64,000 nt of DNA from Cinnamomum chago (GCA_038049695.1 CP142456.1:43132001-43196000); one strand, 5' to 3'. Numbered from the stretch's first letter, positions 13,139 through 24,726 are shown. Numbers and translations: made by a program. Notes: generated from the letters alone by a model not told the origin.

Positions 13139-13140
13139 AT

Positions 13141-13154
13141 TGGTATTAGAGCCA
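13141..13154 (+). promoter_or_regulatory. primer binding site, iMet type
   Basis: TGGTATTAGAGCC begins two bases after the 5' LTR. It matches the TGGTATCAGAGC class complementary to initiator methionine tRNA, typical of Ty1/copia elements. Confidence 0.85.
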
Positions 13155-13238
13155 AGTGCTCTATCTTTTAGGATCAAGTGTTTGGAACTCTTGATTAGGT
13201 GTAAAAACCTAGAGTCAAAACCCTAGAGTTGTGCTTGC

Positions 13239-13822
13239 ATGAAAATCATTAGAATGGACTCCACTATGCTACACTTTGTAGATTCTTCTAGACCCCTCAT
13301 TCTTCCTTCTATTGGAGATTCAAACCCTCAATTAAATGAATATCAATTTGATTCAAAAGAGGAAGAAAATGAGTATGATGAAGATGATCTTCAACAAGCC
13401 TATAATGAATTATATACATTATCTTCAAAGCTTGATAAGAGAAATAAAAGTTTAAAAGAAGAATCAAATAGACTAAACATAGAGCTAGTCACTTCAAAAG
13501 ATGAGCTTAGAGAGAAAGAAGAAGTCATAAATTGTTTAGAATCTAAGTTCATGATCTCTTTAAATAACCTATCTAACATTCAAGATGAATTAAAAGAATT
13601 AAAGATGGGTTATGATAATGTCAATAAGGAAAATTTAAATCTAAGAGATCAAATAAAAAGGCAAGATGAAGACATTGACAATTTAGAATCCAAGTTGATT
13701 AAAAGTAAGGTAAAAACCTTAGAACTTGGATCTAATGTTGCGAATGAACTTAAACTTGAACTAAAACTTGCCAATGAAGAGCTAAGTAATTATAAGGAAA
13801 TTGAAAATGATCTTTTAAAAGT
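13239..13822 (+). CDS. gag-like coiled-coil region, first part
   Basis: An open frame from an ATG at 13239, running to the solo LTR inserted at 13823. It is highly charged, with residues 45-190 rich in Glu, Lys, Leu, Asn and Asp in heptad-like order, predicting a coiled coil. It lies about 85 bp after the primer site, the normal place for gag. Together with the zinc-knuckle region beyond the insertion it is the likely capsid/nucleocapsid gene of the element. The frame runs a few codons into the LTR; those codons are not native. Confidence 0.7.
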
Positions 13823-16800
13823 TGTTAGACCCCGACCCAGACCAAGTCGATTAGTGTGCGATTAGTATGTGTTTAGTTCTAAGTGGGTTTAGTTGTTGTT
13901 GGGTTTGAAGTGATTAGTTAGTTTTGGGCATAGCTTTGGGAATTTTGAGAACGTCTAGTATTAGTCAGACACACTCAGGAAGGCCTGGGTGCACGTGTAA
14001 GCTTGGGAAGATCGTATCGGTTTTCGTGTGAGTGTGATTTTGATTTCATTTGAATGATCTTGTTATGTGTTACAACTTTCGTTTTAAGCCCATTCGTGTT
14101 CGAAGCCCAAAAACCCATGTTTTGGCCCAAAGAGGGTAAAATTGTCCTTTATGCATAAATCTGGACACAATTTTCGAAATCTCAAAACCATGTCAAAATT
14201 ATACTTTTTGGAAAGTAGATATTTCGACGATCATTTTATCCTTCTTCGTCGAAGTCATCCGAGGCCCACAAGATCATGTTTTAGCCATTTCAAGTTCAGG
14301 TCACATGGGGCCCATGAGTCATCACTTAATCCCCCTTTCCCTCTTCTTCCACTCACTTTACCAAATCTCTGCAATTTCTGAATCTAGGGCAAGGGAAAAC
14401 CTCTTTTCTTCTCCATCTTCCCCACCTTGTTTGATCTAGCTAGGGAGCTCCAAAGAAGATTCTAAGATTACCATTTTCTTCATCTCCTTGCAAGCTCTCC
14501 ATTGATACAAGTTTCTTGAGTTTTTAAGTTGGGCAAGAACTCCATTTCTTTCCCTCCCTCTTGTTTGGCCATTTCTAGGTAAGGGTTTCCACTCATACTC
14601 TCCATTGAGTCATTTTAGTTCCTTGAGAGTATGTTTTTCATGTTTTCAAACCCTACTTGGTAAATGGGTTCCTTGTTTCCATTTTTGAGTGAGTTTTGTG
14701 TGTTTTCTTGGTTTTGCTTGTAGTGTGGGATAACTTGTGTGAAGTGCTTGAGGAGGAGTGTTTAGCATTTGGGCAAGGCAAGTAATCTCTATAGGATCAT
14801 TGTGCATGTTATTTTAGCTACATTGTTGTTTTGGAAACTTTGCATATGAATGTGTTTACAAGCTTCATGATTGCGTTTTGTTGGTTTTTGGATGTGTGTT
14901 CTACCCTTGAAGAGCCTATATGCTCAGGGAATACAAGAGGAATGAGAAGGAATGGAAAGGAGGAAGGAAAAATGTGAAATCTGCACTGAACCGCACACCC
15001 GTGCATTGGCGGTCAGCTCCACGGTCAGCTAGCGTCTAGCCGCCTGTGTACACTGCGGCTAACCGCATGCTGACCGAACTCAGCGGTTACTTTTCCAGAA
15101 GCTAGCATTTTCATCTGGGATCAGCGGTCAGCACCACGGTCAGCTCACGGCTAACCGCCAGTCTCGCTCGCGGTTAACCGCAAGCCAACCGTGGACTGCG
15201 GTTTCTTCTCCAGAAGCTGGCATTTCGATTGTGGTTCACGGTCAGCTCACGGCTAACCGCCAGTCCCACTCGCGGTTAACCGCAAGCCAACCGCGCAAAT
15301 ACGGTTCCTTTTCCCAAGAGCTAAGTTCGATTTGCTCTCCAGCGGTCAGCCTGGCGGTCACCTTGCGGCTAGCCGCCATGTCCCAGTTAGGCTAGCCGAC
15401 ACCTGACCGCGAGGTGACCGAAATTCACTGTTTGTGTATTTTGAAGAGTTTTGCAAGAATGAAAAACTAGAACATGTTAAGTGACCTTTAGCTTAATATT
15501 GTGCACTCGAAACCCAAGATGTCTTTAAACTTCTGGGGCACCAATTTTATTTAATTTCCAACATCGGGGCTTCGATTTCACAACGACCATCCAAAGGTCA
15601 TTACGTGTGCTTGATAAGCCTTGTGTTCGTGCTTTAGTTTTGATAAAATGAATATCATCGTGAACTTGTTTTGAAGTGTTAGTACAAGCTTGTTTTGGGA
15701 GTTTTGTTTCAAGAGAAAAGGGGATCTCTTCCTAAGCGTGTTATGCATAATTATTATGCCCGTGCTAGTCGTGCTCGTCGTGTTTTGATAAGTGATTTCC
15801 CCCTTTCTATCTCGACGTGCTTTGATCGTGCTTCTCGTGTTTTGTGCATTCATGAATTAAGTGAACACCACTGAGCTTAGACTGCCCTTTCGGTTTGATC
15901 CGCTGTCTGGGGGTCTTTAAACATGTGGACTGTCTGCAGACTGGTCGTGTATTTATTACACATCGTGCGTGTCCGGTTCCGCGGCCGGAATTCCCGTCTT
16001 TGTGGGAAATCGTGTCGTGTTTATATTATGTATATCGTGCTTGTCGTGCGTGCTTACTCTTTTCATTATATAACTGATAGAGAAAGGATGGGCTCTTTGT
16101 GGATTGTAACTATTCATGATATATTATGTACTCACGCTAGTTTATTTTGTATCTCAGCTTTGTTCGTATTCTTGAAAATGTATCTCAGTTTTGATAGTAC
16201 TTCATACCAAAGATTTGCTCACATGTTTTCTCTAAATGTTATTGTTCATGTTCATGCCTACATTGATTACCTGCCAAACCGTCGTGTTTGACCCTTGTTT
16301 GTTGGTGCCCAGGTGCAGGAGACGTTGCCTTTGAGGAGGAGCGTCAGGAGGAGGCTTGTGAGCCAACTCCCGTGAGAGAGTGGCAGCCCGACGATGTCAT
16401 TTAGATGTCGGACTGGTTCTCGAGTTTCGTCACCTTTAGTCTTGGGGTTTCTTTTGGTTATTTTGAGATTGTATTGACCTTTATTGGTCTCTTATGGGCT
16501 GTACTAAACTTAACTTACTTTCGTGTTAAACTTATAACTTGAACTATGTTTGGGAATGCCATGATAACTCTTTTCTTTGATGCTATGTCTTGTTATTAAA
16601 TGTTATAGCACTTAAATATTTTATTGGTGCTTATATTGGTGTGTTTTGCTACACGCTTCCGCAATCGTGTACGTGTGAGTCAGATCCCGTGTCTTTGGGA
16701 ATCCTCACCGCGGGAACCTGTGGGAAAACAAAATCTTCAATAGTAGTAATCATCACCAAATCGCGTCGCGGGCCCGGGGATCCGTTCCGGGGTCGCGACA
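13823..16800 (+). mobile_element. solo LTR, 2.98 kb, inside gag of the young element
   Basis: It starts TGTTAGACCCCGACC and ends GGGTCGCGACA, flanked by AAAGT at 13818-13822 and 16801-16805. A U3 hairpin lies at 14223-14253, a palindrome cluster of GCGGTTAACCGC / GCGGCTAGCCGC type at 14990-15430, and the hairpin CAAAC/GTTTG at 16275-16290. A GC-rich inverted repeat forms the 3' tip. The closest relative in the window is 52809-55701. Confidence 0.93.
14990..15430. repeat. palindrome cluster (GGTTAACC / GGCTAGCC type)
   Basis: Words such as GCGGTCAGC, GCGGCTAGCCGC, GCGGTTAACCGC and CTGACCGC repeat about 20 times with 15-40-bp spacing. A phrase TTTTCCAGAAGCTGGCAT or a close variant recurs between blocks. 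The equivalent cluster in the relative is at 54020-54345. Confidence 0.8.
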
Positions 16801-16805
16801 AAAGT

Positions 16806-17634
16806 TAAACATGAAAATTCAATCCTTATAACCAAAGTCACTCAACTTGAAGGATATAAACAAAAGTATGAGTGCAAGTTTACCCAAAGTGAAGAAAGAC
16901 TTGAAAAATTATTTAAATTGGGTAAACCTCATGGAGATAGGACGGGACTTGGATTTAATAGGAATATGTCATATGACCCTAAATTCACCAACACTTTTGT
17001 GAAAGGTGAGTCCTCTTTCTCTAGCACTCTTTCTCCAATGTCCAAAACTAAATGTCATTATTGTGGCAAAGTAGGACATTTCAAATTTGAGTGCAAACTA
17101 AGAAGAAGCCATGTGTCTAAACCCCTCCTTGAACCCAAAAAGGTAGAATCTAAATCTATGAAGGGTAAGACACTAAAAATCAAGAAAGACTCCAAAAAGA
17201 CTAAACAAGGTAAATCTATTAAAATGGAGTCTCCAAAGATAGATTCTAAAAAGGTTAAACAAGTCAAACCAAGTTTAAAAGAATCTATAAACAAAAAGCT
17301 TCTCAACCTATCTCCCTTATATAAACCCATGAAAGAACTTTTGAATAAAGTAACAAAGTTAAATTTAAAATTCAAAAGTCAAGTAAAGGGAGAAAATAAG
17401 AAGAAAAGAAAAGTGAATCAATCCCCAAAGAAACAAACTCACCAACATCAAAAGACTAATCACCAATCTAAGCTAAATTTAGTCAAATCTAAATATCATG
17501 GTGATAAGTTTAAATTGAAAATTTATCAAGTCAAATCTCCTTTAGTTGGTGAGAAGTCCAAACTAGACCTCAAAGTTCAACCCTCTCAAGACCTTAGGTG
17601 GATTCCAAAAGTTATTTACTTAGACAAACCTTAA
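16806..17634 (+). CDS. gag-like region with zinc knuckle, second part
   Basis: The frame continues on the far side of the inserted solo LTR. A CCHC zinc knuckle, CHYCGKVGHFKFEC, is encoded at 17053-17094, with the standard C-X2-C-X4-H-X4-C spacing of retroelement nucleocapsids. About 170 Lys-rich residues follow, fitting nucleic-acid binding. The frame ends at 17634 with no protease or integrase motif recognised after it. Confidence 0.75.
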
Positions 17635-20058
17635 GGCCTTGAACCTCATTGACCAACCTATTCTTTTTAAGTTAAATCTCTTTGTTGGTCATGTTGCTTT
17701 GCATTTTGTTCTTTCTTAGTTACATTTATTAAAATGCATTGTTTCTTTACGATCAATTGATTTTGTTTTCATGCACCATTCTTGTTACATATCATGGTTT
17801 TCAAAATCTTTTGATTATAATTTCATCATGGTTGATTTGCTTTTTGCACACATATGTCTTGCATTGCATTTCTTTACATGATTAATTGATTGTGATTTTA
17901 AAAGCTTTCATAGCTAATTTATTCATGATCAATTGTTGTTGAATCATTTGTGTAGATGTCATAGTAAGATTTTTTGAACAAATGATTTGAATCAATTCAA
18001 GTTTTTCCATGGATTTCTAAGTTATACTTTTATATGGAAAATCATTGTTTTGAAAAAAAAAATCAACTTGTATGTGTTTCATTTAAGTTATATCTTTTAA
18101 AATACAATGTTGAAAATTGATCTTCAAAATCATTCTTTTTATGCTCATTGTTGGATTTTGTTTATCAAAATGATTTGAAGATTGTTTGAATGGAAATGCT
18201 CTATAACATCATTAGTTATAATTATCTAAGCATGTTCCATGTTCTCATTTCCTTTTCTTTTGGTTTCATTATCTTAGAAATGGAGATGTATGTAGTTTGC
18301 ATCCTTGCTTATTTATTTACATTCTTTTTATATGCAAATGACTATTGGCTCCATGTATGGTTGTGATCTTAGTAATATTTGTAGAAACCATACTAGAACC
18401 CAAATCCATCCTCTATGCACTCTAGTCATATCTTTTTGGATGGTTATGATGTTGATTCATGGATATTTTCTTAGTGATGTTATTCTTATACATGTTTCAA
18501 CTTCATAGTAGTGTTCTTAATCATATGAAACTCTTTGAAACCCATTTCTCATATTTCAATATGTTTGATGGATATCTTAGATGTTGAATTCATATGATTT
18601 TGACACTTTGGAAATTGCATGCTTTACCAAGTCATATCCTTTTGCATTGCAATTTGCCTTGTTCATCACTATGCTCATTAGTCATATCATTAAAAGTGAT
18701 GAATATGCATTTATGTTGCTTGATGGAATTTTGTGTTTGTCACATCCTTGCTCTTAATCATGTTGTCAAATTCAATTGATTTTAATTGGTATAATTTTCT
18801 ATTGGTTTGATTTCTTGTGAATGTGATAGACCTTGTGTACATTGGTTTGAACTTGATAGTTATATGTTTTCATTCCATGTCACATTCCATTAGCATCATA
18901 ATTTTCATGTTGCCACCTCTTTTGCTCTTATAGGTATATTTCATTACCACCTTGTTTATGTGTTCATAATATTGGTTGGTTATTAGTTGAGGTTGGCTTC
19001 ATGCTTGAATTTCATTTCACTCATCTTGCACTTTAATAAGTCATATTTATTGATTAAATGAAATGATTTTCAAAACCTTCACAGCATATGCTTTCCATAG
19101 TTAGATTATTTGATGCTATGTTTAGTAAACCCCATTGCATCATGGATAGCTCTAATTTGGATTTTTCCTAATAGTTATATTTTTAAATCCATTTTAGAGT
19201 GATTGTGTTTAATAGACTTATCTTTAAATCTCAATTGGTATTCTTTGTTTTTCCAATTGGTATCCATGATTGCTTTTCTCTTTAGACCTTGCTTTCTTTT
19301 GGTAATTTGATCATATTGAGCCTTATAGTTAAATGAATCTAATCCTTTCCTTGAAGTTGACCCACAATTGGTAAAACCATCTACTTCTTGTACCAAATAG
19401 TTATACCTTGTCAAAAGTTTGACAAAAGAAGAGAATGGATTGAGGGGGAGTGTAAACCTTCATAGGAAGAATTAGTTTTGATCAAATTCACCCTTGAATT
19501 GTCTTTGAACCCTTAGAGATTGCTTCCATACATGATAACTTGTTATGTATTTCATTTTCGATTTCTTTTGTTAACAGGTGCTACTAAAGGTATTCTCCTT
19601 GTCTCATGTGTGTAGGTACCTTTGCAATTTAATGGCAAAGGGGGAGAGAGAGTTCAAGTACTCAAAGATCTCCTACTCTTCAAAGGGAGAGAGAGCATTC
19701 AAGTTCTCAAGAGGGGAAGAGAATGTCCAAGCTTCCTAAGGGGAGAGTTGTGTATGATCTTCTACAAGGAGAGATAATGCATATCTTGCCAAAGGGAGAG
19801 AGAGGCATGGTCAAAGGGGGAGAGCTAATAGAAGAAAGAAAGCTTGGAGCTAAAGAAGATGCTTGGCCAAAGAGAGGAAGATGAATAGAAAGCTTGAAGA
19901 TTGATCAAGCACCAAGCATCAAGAAGATTGAAGAAGAGAGCCCAAGAGCCCAAGCTAAGAGGAGGAGCATCCAAGAAGATTTCAAGACTTGTCCAGCTGA
20001 GGGGGAGCTGAAGACTAAGTGTGTAATTTCAATGATGAGTAAGTTGCCATCAAATTAC
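17635..20058 (+). other. internal non-coding region of the young LTR element
   Basis: AT-rich sequence with only short frames. No pol domain was recognised with any confidence. From 19440 on it becomes purine-rich, with repeated AAGGGGGAGAG phrases (19440-19450, 19630-19820, 19998-20008), leading to the polypurine tract. Its length, about 2.4 kb, is too short for a normal pol. Confidence 0.6.
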
Positions 20059-20069
20059 AAAGGGGGAGA
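20059..20069 (+). promoter_or_regulatory. polypurine tract
   Basis: AAAGGGGGAGA lies directly before the 3' LTR at 20071, the position used to prime second-strand synthesis. Confidence 0.85.
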
Positions 20070-20070
20070 T

Positions 20071-21813
20071 TGTTAGGAATTTTGTATTTGCAATTTGATG
20101 GATGCATTTTCACTTTAGCATCATTTGAATTTTCACACTTGCATTGTTTTAGAAAACCTTGAAATCTGGTTTTATACATGCATTGCTTTTAAGATTTGAA
20201 AAAAGTATTGTTTTATGCATGTTTTGTTTTTATACTTGGATGCATTGATTTTAGAATTCAAACTCTTTTGAAATCCTAATTCTCTGTGCATTACTTTTGA
20301 GAAATCATATTGAGAATTTAGGTTTGTGCCTTGCATACATTCATCACTTTCAGAATCTTTTTTGTATGCATTTTTATGTGAAAAGAGTTTTTAGAAATCA
20401 AGCTAGCCTATGTTTTAAATCTTCCAAATTATTTTAGGCTTTTTGTGTTTTATGTTTTTAAACATCTTCGTTTGATTTAAAACATGTTTCCAAGCTTGGT
20501 TTAGTGGCCCAAAAATCCCCACAAAGAAAAACCTTCAAATATGCAAAAGTTGGGAATTTTTGTCCCAGGGGGTGGTCCGGCAGTGTCGCCAGTCGACCGG
20601 CCCAGAGGTCCCGGTCGACCGGGAACACTGCAGGCCAACTGGGCCCCTGGAGCCCCAACGGTCATATTTTTGACCGTTGTGTGATCCCGGTCGACCGAGA
20701 CCTGTTTCCAGGTCGATCGAGGACTAGCCGTTGGACTGTTTTTCTTTATAGAGTCCATTCATTTCCAACCTTTTTTTGAGGCTTGAACCATGAACTTTTG
20801 AGACCATTTTGGAGCCAAAGAAAGGGGAAGAAGTTGGAAAGGCTAAGAGGGCTATTTGGAAATCAAATGCTTGAGTTTTAAAAAGGTACATCTTACTTAT
20901 CATTTTGATTTCCATTAAAATTAGAATCAATGCATGGTTAAATCTTTGTATTTTCTTTTATGCATGATTTCTAGTTTTTAAAGAGTTGTTTTGCAAACTC
21001 ATTACCATCTTTGGAATATTAAGAATGGTTTGCAAACTCTCTTGACTAATTCACATGCTCTTAGATTTTAATATTCATACAACTTGTTTAGTTCATTTCT
21101 TCAAAGTTGTTTCAATCTTTTATGTGATTAGTTTTCTCTTCAATCATCATTTTATAAGCTTTGATTTTAAAATGCATCATGCATTCATTTAAGAGCTTCA
21201 TTGTTGAAATTGATTGAAGAAAAGCATTCATACACTTGTGCACACACTTTAGCTCATTTAGTGTATGTTTGTAATTTGAATTACACTTTCATATTAGCCT
21301 ATGTAGAGGCAATTCAATTGTGCTTAAATTGTATCTCTTGGAGTGTTCTTTTGTGAAGACACCTTCTTAGAGAAATCATTCATTTGTAAAGGTTATTGCT
21401 AAGCCTCAGAAAAGCATCTTGTAAAGGTTATTGCTTAGCCTAAGAAAAGCATTTTGTAAAGGTTATTGCTTAGCCTAGAAAAGCACATTGAGAGGTTGTT
21501 GTTTAGCCTAGAAAAACAACATTGTAAGGGTTATTGCTTAGCCTAGTAAAAAGCATAAATAGTGGAAATCCGGTGGGGTGAGTGGATCACAAGCCGGTAG
21601 TGGACGTAGGCATTGAGGCCGAACCACTATAAACCTTTGTGTTGTGGTGTATGCATGTGGTGATTGTTTATATTAGCTTCCGCATCTTGTTTGATTAATC
21701 ATCACTTGTGACTAGTTTATGTTAAGAAGTTAAAATTAATCATAATTGGTCACATATTGTAGCTCACCCTATTCACCCCCCCCCCCTCTAGGGTTAGGAT
21801 CCCAAGACTTTCA
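20071..21813 (+). repeat. 3' LTR of the 7551-21813 element
   Basis: It is uninterrupted, 1743 bp, starts TGTTAGGAATTTTG, ends AAGACTTTCA and is followed by the duplication TCTCC. A GGTCGACC palindrome cluster lies at 20574-20736, then a TATA-like TTTATA. The stretch 21380-21560 holds a short tandem series built on GTTATTGCTTAGCCTA. Confidence 0.93.
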
Positions 21814-22283
21814 TCTCCGTCAAGTGTATTCTAGACACTACTTAGGGAGATAACCAACCTTTATGTTGAAGAGGTTATTGCTTAGCCTTTGAAAAGCATA
21901 GTGTAAGAGGTTATTGCTTAGCCTTGAAAAGCATATTGTAAAGGTTATTTCTTGGCCTATTAAAAAACATAAATAGTGGAAATCCGGTGGGGTGTTGGAT
22001 CACAAGCCGGTAGTGGATGTAGGCATTGAGGCCGAACCACTATAAATCTTTGTATGATGGTGAATGCTTTGTCGTGATTATTTTTATTAAGCTTCCGCAT
22101 TTTGTTGATAATCATCACTTGTGACTAGTTTATTTTAAAGAAGTTTAAAATTGGTCTTAATTGGTCATTAATTTGAAGCTCACCCTATTCACCCCCCCTC
22201 TAGGGTTCGGATCACGGACTTTCACACTGAACCGGGAATTGAGGATGAAGATTGCATGACTATTCAAAGAACTATTTCTGAGA

Positions 22284-22520
22284 CTACCGTTTCTTTTCTG
22301 GGGGGTTGTCCCGCCAGAGATTGAAGCTCTCGTGAGCTCGAGCTCGAGCTTCATCTTGGTTCGCCCTGGCGATCAGTGGTTTCACCATGATCATGGGGAA
22401 CCGAATGAGGTCCCTTTGAAGCTCGTTGCCTGGCAACGGAGCTTGTTTGAAGGATGCGAGGGTCGTGGCTTCAGGCCCTGGTATCAGCAAGGGACGGATC
22501 TTCATCATCATCGTTGTCAT
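22284..22520 (-). pseudogene. gag-like fragment of the left Tat element
   Basis: This minus-strand frame of about 78 codons matches the frame at 44882-45349 in the mirror copy. Shared stretches include PGP..A.L.SF.QAPLP..(E/K)L.RDL.RFP and SFNLWRD. It lies where gag should begin, about 300 bp downstream of the primer site on the minus strand. It is a remnant; no complete gag is seen. Confidence 0.55.
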
Positions 22521-22812
22521 GATCCACCTGGTGGAGGAAATAACGAGACCTGGTTGCTGCTGGAACTTTTGCTCCGCGGGGGAGTCTCCAGCAAGGTAGC
22601 ACTCTGCTGGGGGAGCTCCAATGGAGGAGCATTTTGCTTGGGAGGTGCTGTCACCTCCTTTGTTAATTAACCTGTCTGAGTTACAGGTCCCTCCACGCCT
22701 ACCGTATCAGACTTTCCCTAGATCTCCTTCAACAGAGGGTCGTTGGTGATGGTGGCAGGGCTTTGTAGATCCTTCGCCGCTTCTAGAGGCATGGCACTTT
22801 TTATCATCTCCC

Positions 22813-22826
22813 CAGAGACGGCGCCA
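22813..22826 (-). promoter_or_regulatory. primer binding site of the left Tat element
   Basis: Read on the minus strand, TGGCGCCGTCTCTG follows two bases after the terminal CA of the partial LTR. TGGCGCC-type primer sites are common in Ty3/gypsy elements. The mirror copy has TGGCACCGTCTGTG at 44743. Confidence 0.7.
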
Positions 22827-22828
22827 AT

Positions 22829-23000
22829 TGTGAGTGACTAAAATTATAGACTTAGATTAGGTGAGTATGAGACTCATGATTATGCTTTTTAAACTTCTTT
22901 GGGGAAGATGGATCGCCTTAGAACCTGAAAGGGAAGGAGAAATAAAGATCATAGACCCTAGCTGCCGTCAGCCGAAGGCTCTCCGATACCCGAGTTAGTA
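22829..23000 (-). repeat. partial 5' LTR of the left Tat element
   Basis: The last 170 bp of an LTR, matching 44570-44740 in reverse complement, including the phrase GGCATCGGAGAGCC. Homology stops at about 23000 and unrelated AT-rich DNA begins, so the element is truncated here. Confidence 0.75.
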
Positions 23001-24476
23001 AAATAATTACTTTTTTACTTTCTAATTTTAAACGTGGGCGCAAATGAATTTTAATTAAAATCAAGTCAAAAAATTAATTACATTTTTAAATGTTGAACCC
23101 CTATGACTGTTTTATTTTATTTTATCTTTTCTGGATATACATGTTCGCGCTTTAAGCACCACCTTGATTTCAGTCTCAATTTGACTCTTTTTTTACTTTT
23201 GATTTCACACTCAATTTTGACTCTATCTTCTCAATGGTAGAAGTGCCCTATAGAATCCAAATTCTTTAACATTGGCAATATAGTGCGGGTTGCTTTTCTA
23301 ATTCAATTTTGAGAAAAAAAGTTTCATGTGACTAGACTCCTCATCTAATCAATTCAAATTCAAAGATACTCTTAATGATGTGGACTCTCTATGAATAGTC
23401 TCTTCCATGAGTTTCACTTTAAATTTGTATTAGTTTTTTTTTTTAATAAAACCATTACTTTTTAGTGGATAAACAAGCCAGTGCTTTAAGCACGGTAGGG
23501 GTATAAAGTGGCAGTGCCGGCGCTTTTAGGTTGACCCAGCCTTGCCTGGGCCATGTCGGGCCGGCCTGTGAAGATTCACATGTCGTGTTGTGCTCAAGTT
23601 GGTTTGGGTTTTACCAAGCACGACTTAGGTTATGTTGTGCTGGTCGGCACTTTTAGTTTTCTTCTTCATCTATACAAATTGAAATAGACTTTATGAACTT
23701 TTAGGGTTCTAAACTTGAGATAAGGTTGAAAGTTGAAACTATTAAAATAAATGCACAAACATTGATGCTAATTTACAATTGAAAAATAAATATTTAATTA
23801 TTTTAAGTTTATATTTTATTTATATAAAAAAATGAGTTTTTTTTATATATATTTGTTGTGTCGGGCCGGGCCTTAGCCCAAGCACTCTGGCCCAGCATGA
23901 CACGGCGAAGGACCTGGGTCGTGCCATGGCATGCAACGTCGCAAGGCTCCCACCGTAGCACAGCCCGTCCTTTGGGTCATGCCGTGCCAACCTGATCTAG
24001 TTAGGCTCGATTTTTTTCATGCTGGGCCTGGGCAGCCCAGCCCAATTTACTGCCCAAGCATGGGTGGTCAAGCTAGTATTCCTATTACTCTATTAGGAAC
24101 CCATTTTAATATGAATACCTAGAATTCCAATTCCCATGCAAAACCATGATTAATCAAACACGCACAACATACACACATTTGTGACGCCATGATATGTTAC
24201 GAATGACCAGTAAATGTATAGATCTAAAAAAAATTGGCTACTATAATCTCAATCGAGTGGAAAATGGTTCAGGCCGTATGTATGGACTAGTGTTTGGGAC
24301 AGTGATTATCTCGCGAGGTATCACACAATGCAAACATTAAAAAAAATCATTCTTGAAAAGCAAAAGGAACACAATTGCAACCATGATAGGATACGGTAAT
24401 TAATTTTTCTTTTTATAGAGTACAAGTCATTTTCTAATTAATTTTTCTTTTTATAGAGTACAAGTCATTTTCTAAG
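23001..24476. other. low-information DNA with two GC-rich blocks
   Basis: No gene is seen. Blocks at 23510-23650 and 23865-24065 are full of GGGCCGGGCC, GGCCCAGC and CACGGC words and flank an AT-rich core. This resembles common plant MITE-like repeats, but no clean terminal inverted repeat could be defined. The remainder (24085-24396) may be old flank of the kinase gene, since it joins it across the CACTA insertion. Confidence 0.4.
24397..24472 (+). repeat. 38-bp tandem duplication beside the CACTA element
   Basis: Two adjacent copies (24397-24434 and 24435-24472) of a 38-bp unit beginning TAATTAATTTTTC and containing ATAGAGTACAAG. They end five bases before the CACTA target duplication. Confidence 0.9.
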
Positions 24477-24504
24477 TTGCACTACTAGAAATTTGCTCTT
24501 TTGC

Positions 24505-24590
24505 TAATGAAAAAGCGGGTGGCCGCTTGTGGCGGTCGTAAAAGGCCCATTAGCGGCCGCCTATAGGCGAAACGGCGGTCGCTAAAGCCC
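24505..24590 (+). repeat. left subterminal repeats of the CACTA element
   Basis: Five or so copies of GCGG(T/C)CG(C/T)TAA-like words or their complement occur just inside the left end. They match the larger set at the right end. Confidence 0.75.
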
Positions 24591-24726
24591 TTTATAATCC
24601 CCCCACCGAACCCTCTTTTTCGTTCCTACTTCTTTTTTCCCCTGCTCCCAAGCTGCGCTCTGGATATCTCCTGTCTCCCGCGTTCTCTGCATCTCCTTCT
24701 CCTCTGCATCTCCGTCTCGCCTCCAT

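Larger units (their letters stand above)
7551..21813 (+). mobile_element. full-length LTR retrotransposon with gag, no recognised pol
   Basis: Both LTRs are present (7551-13138 and 20071-21813), with target duplication TCTCC at 7546-7550 and 21814-21818. A primer site lies at 13141-13154 and a polypurine tract at 20059-20069. After removing two nested solo LTRs the native length is about 7.4 kb. The gag-like frames include a zinc knuckle. No integrase, reverse transcriptase or RNase H region was recognised, so it looks non-autonomous or decayed. By eye the LTR pair differs at about 15 sites in 1.74 kb, roughly 0.9%; at usual plant rates this implies a few hundred thousand years. Confidence 0.9.
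6040..22224 (+). mobile_element. copia-like solo LTR, about 1.9 kb, opened by a younger element
   Basis: The native parts are 6040-7550 and 21819-22224, about 1.92 kb together. It starts TGTTAGCGATTTTG and ends GGACTTTCA, like the LTRs at 7551 and 20071 and the inverted one at 33234. The palindrome cluster is at 6411-6590 and a TATA box at 6595-6603. The flanks (GCACCA and CACTG) do not form a clear 5-bp duplication. Comparison with the mirror Tat copy shows they were once almost adjacent, so it may have arisen by recombination between different elements. Confidence 0.8.
413..23000 (-). mobile_element. Tat-like Ty3/gypsy element, left copy, split by insertions
   Basis: Its pieces are 413-2570, 5878-6039 and 22225-23000. 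Read on the minus strand, the order is a partial 5' LTR (22829-23000), a primer site, a gag-like region, tandem repeats, then an ORF on the opposite strand (606-1217). The same order is seen in mirror image in the copy at 42142-52690. An antisense ORF beside the gag region is a known trait of the Tat lineage (Retand, Grande and relatives). The element is broken, has no recognisable pol and is older than everything inserted in it. Confidence 0.75.

Noticed and set aside
15895-16291. Frames of 60-122 codons in solo LTR 13823-16800
   Set aside because: The equivalent region in 52809-55701 does not keep the frames; they are chance openings in LTR sequence.
17058-17375. Minus-strand frame over the zinc-knuckle region
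   Set aside because: Mirror of the Lys-rich gag frame; the plus strand has the CCHC motif.
18300-18780. Possible pol remnant in the young element
   Set aside because: A weak resemblance to a reverse-transcriptase motif was noticed but is too poor to separate from chance in AT-rich DNA.
23505-24085. A complete MITE with GC-rich ends
   Set aside because: The two GC-rich blocks look partly inverted, but no convincing terminal inverted repeat or target duplication could be found.
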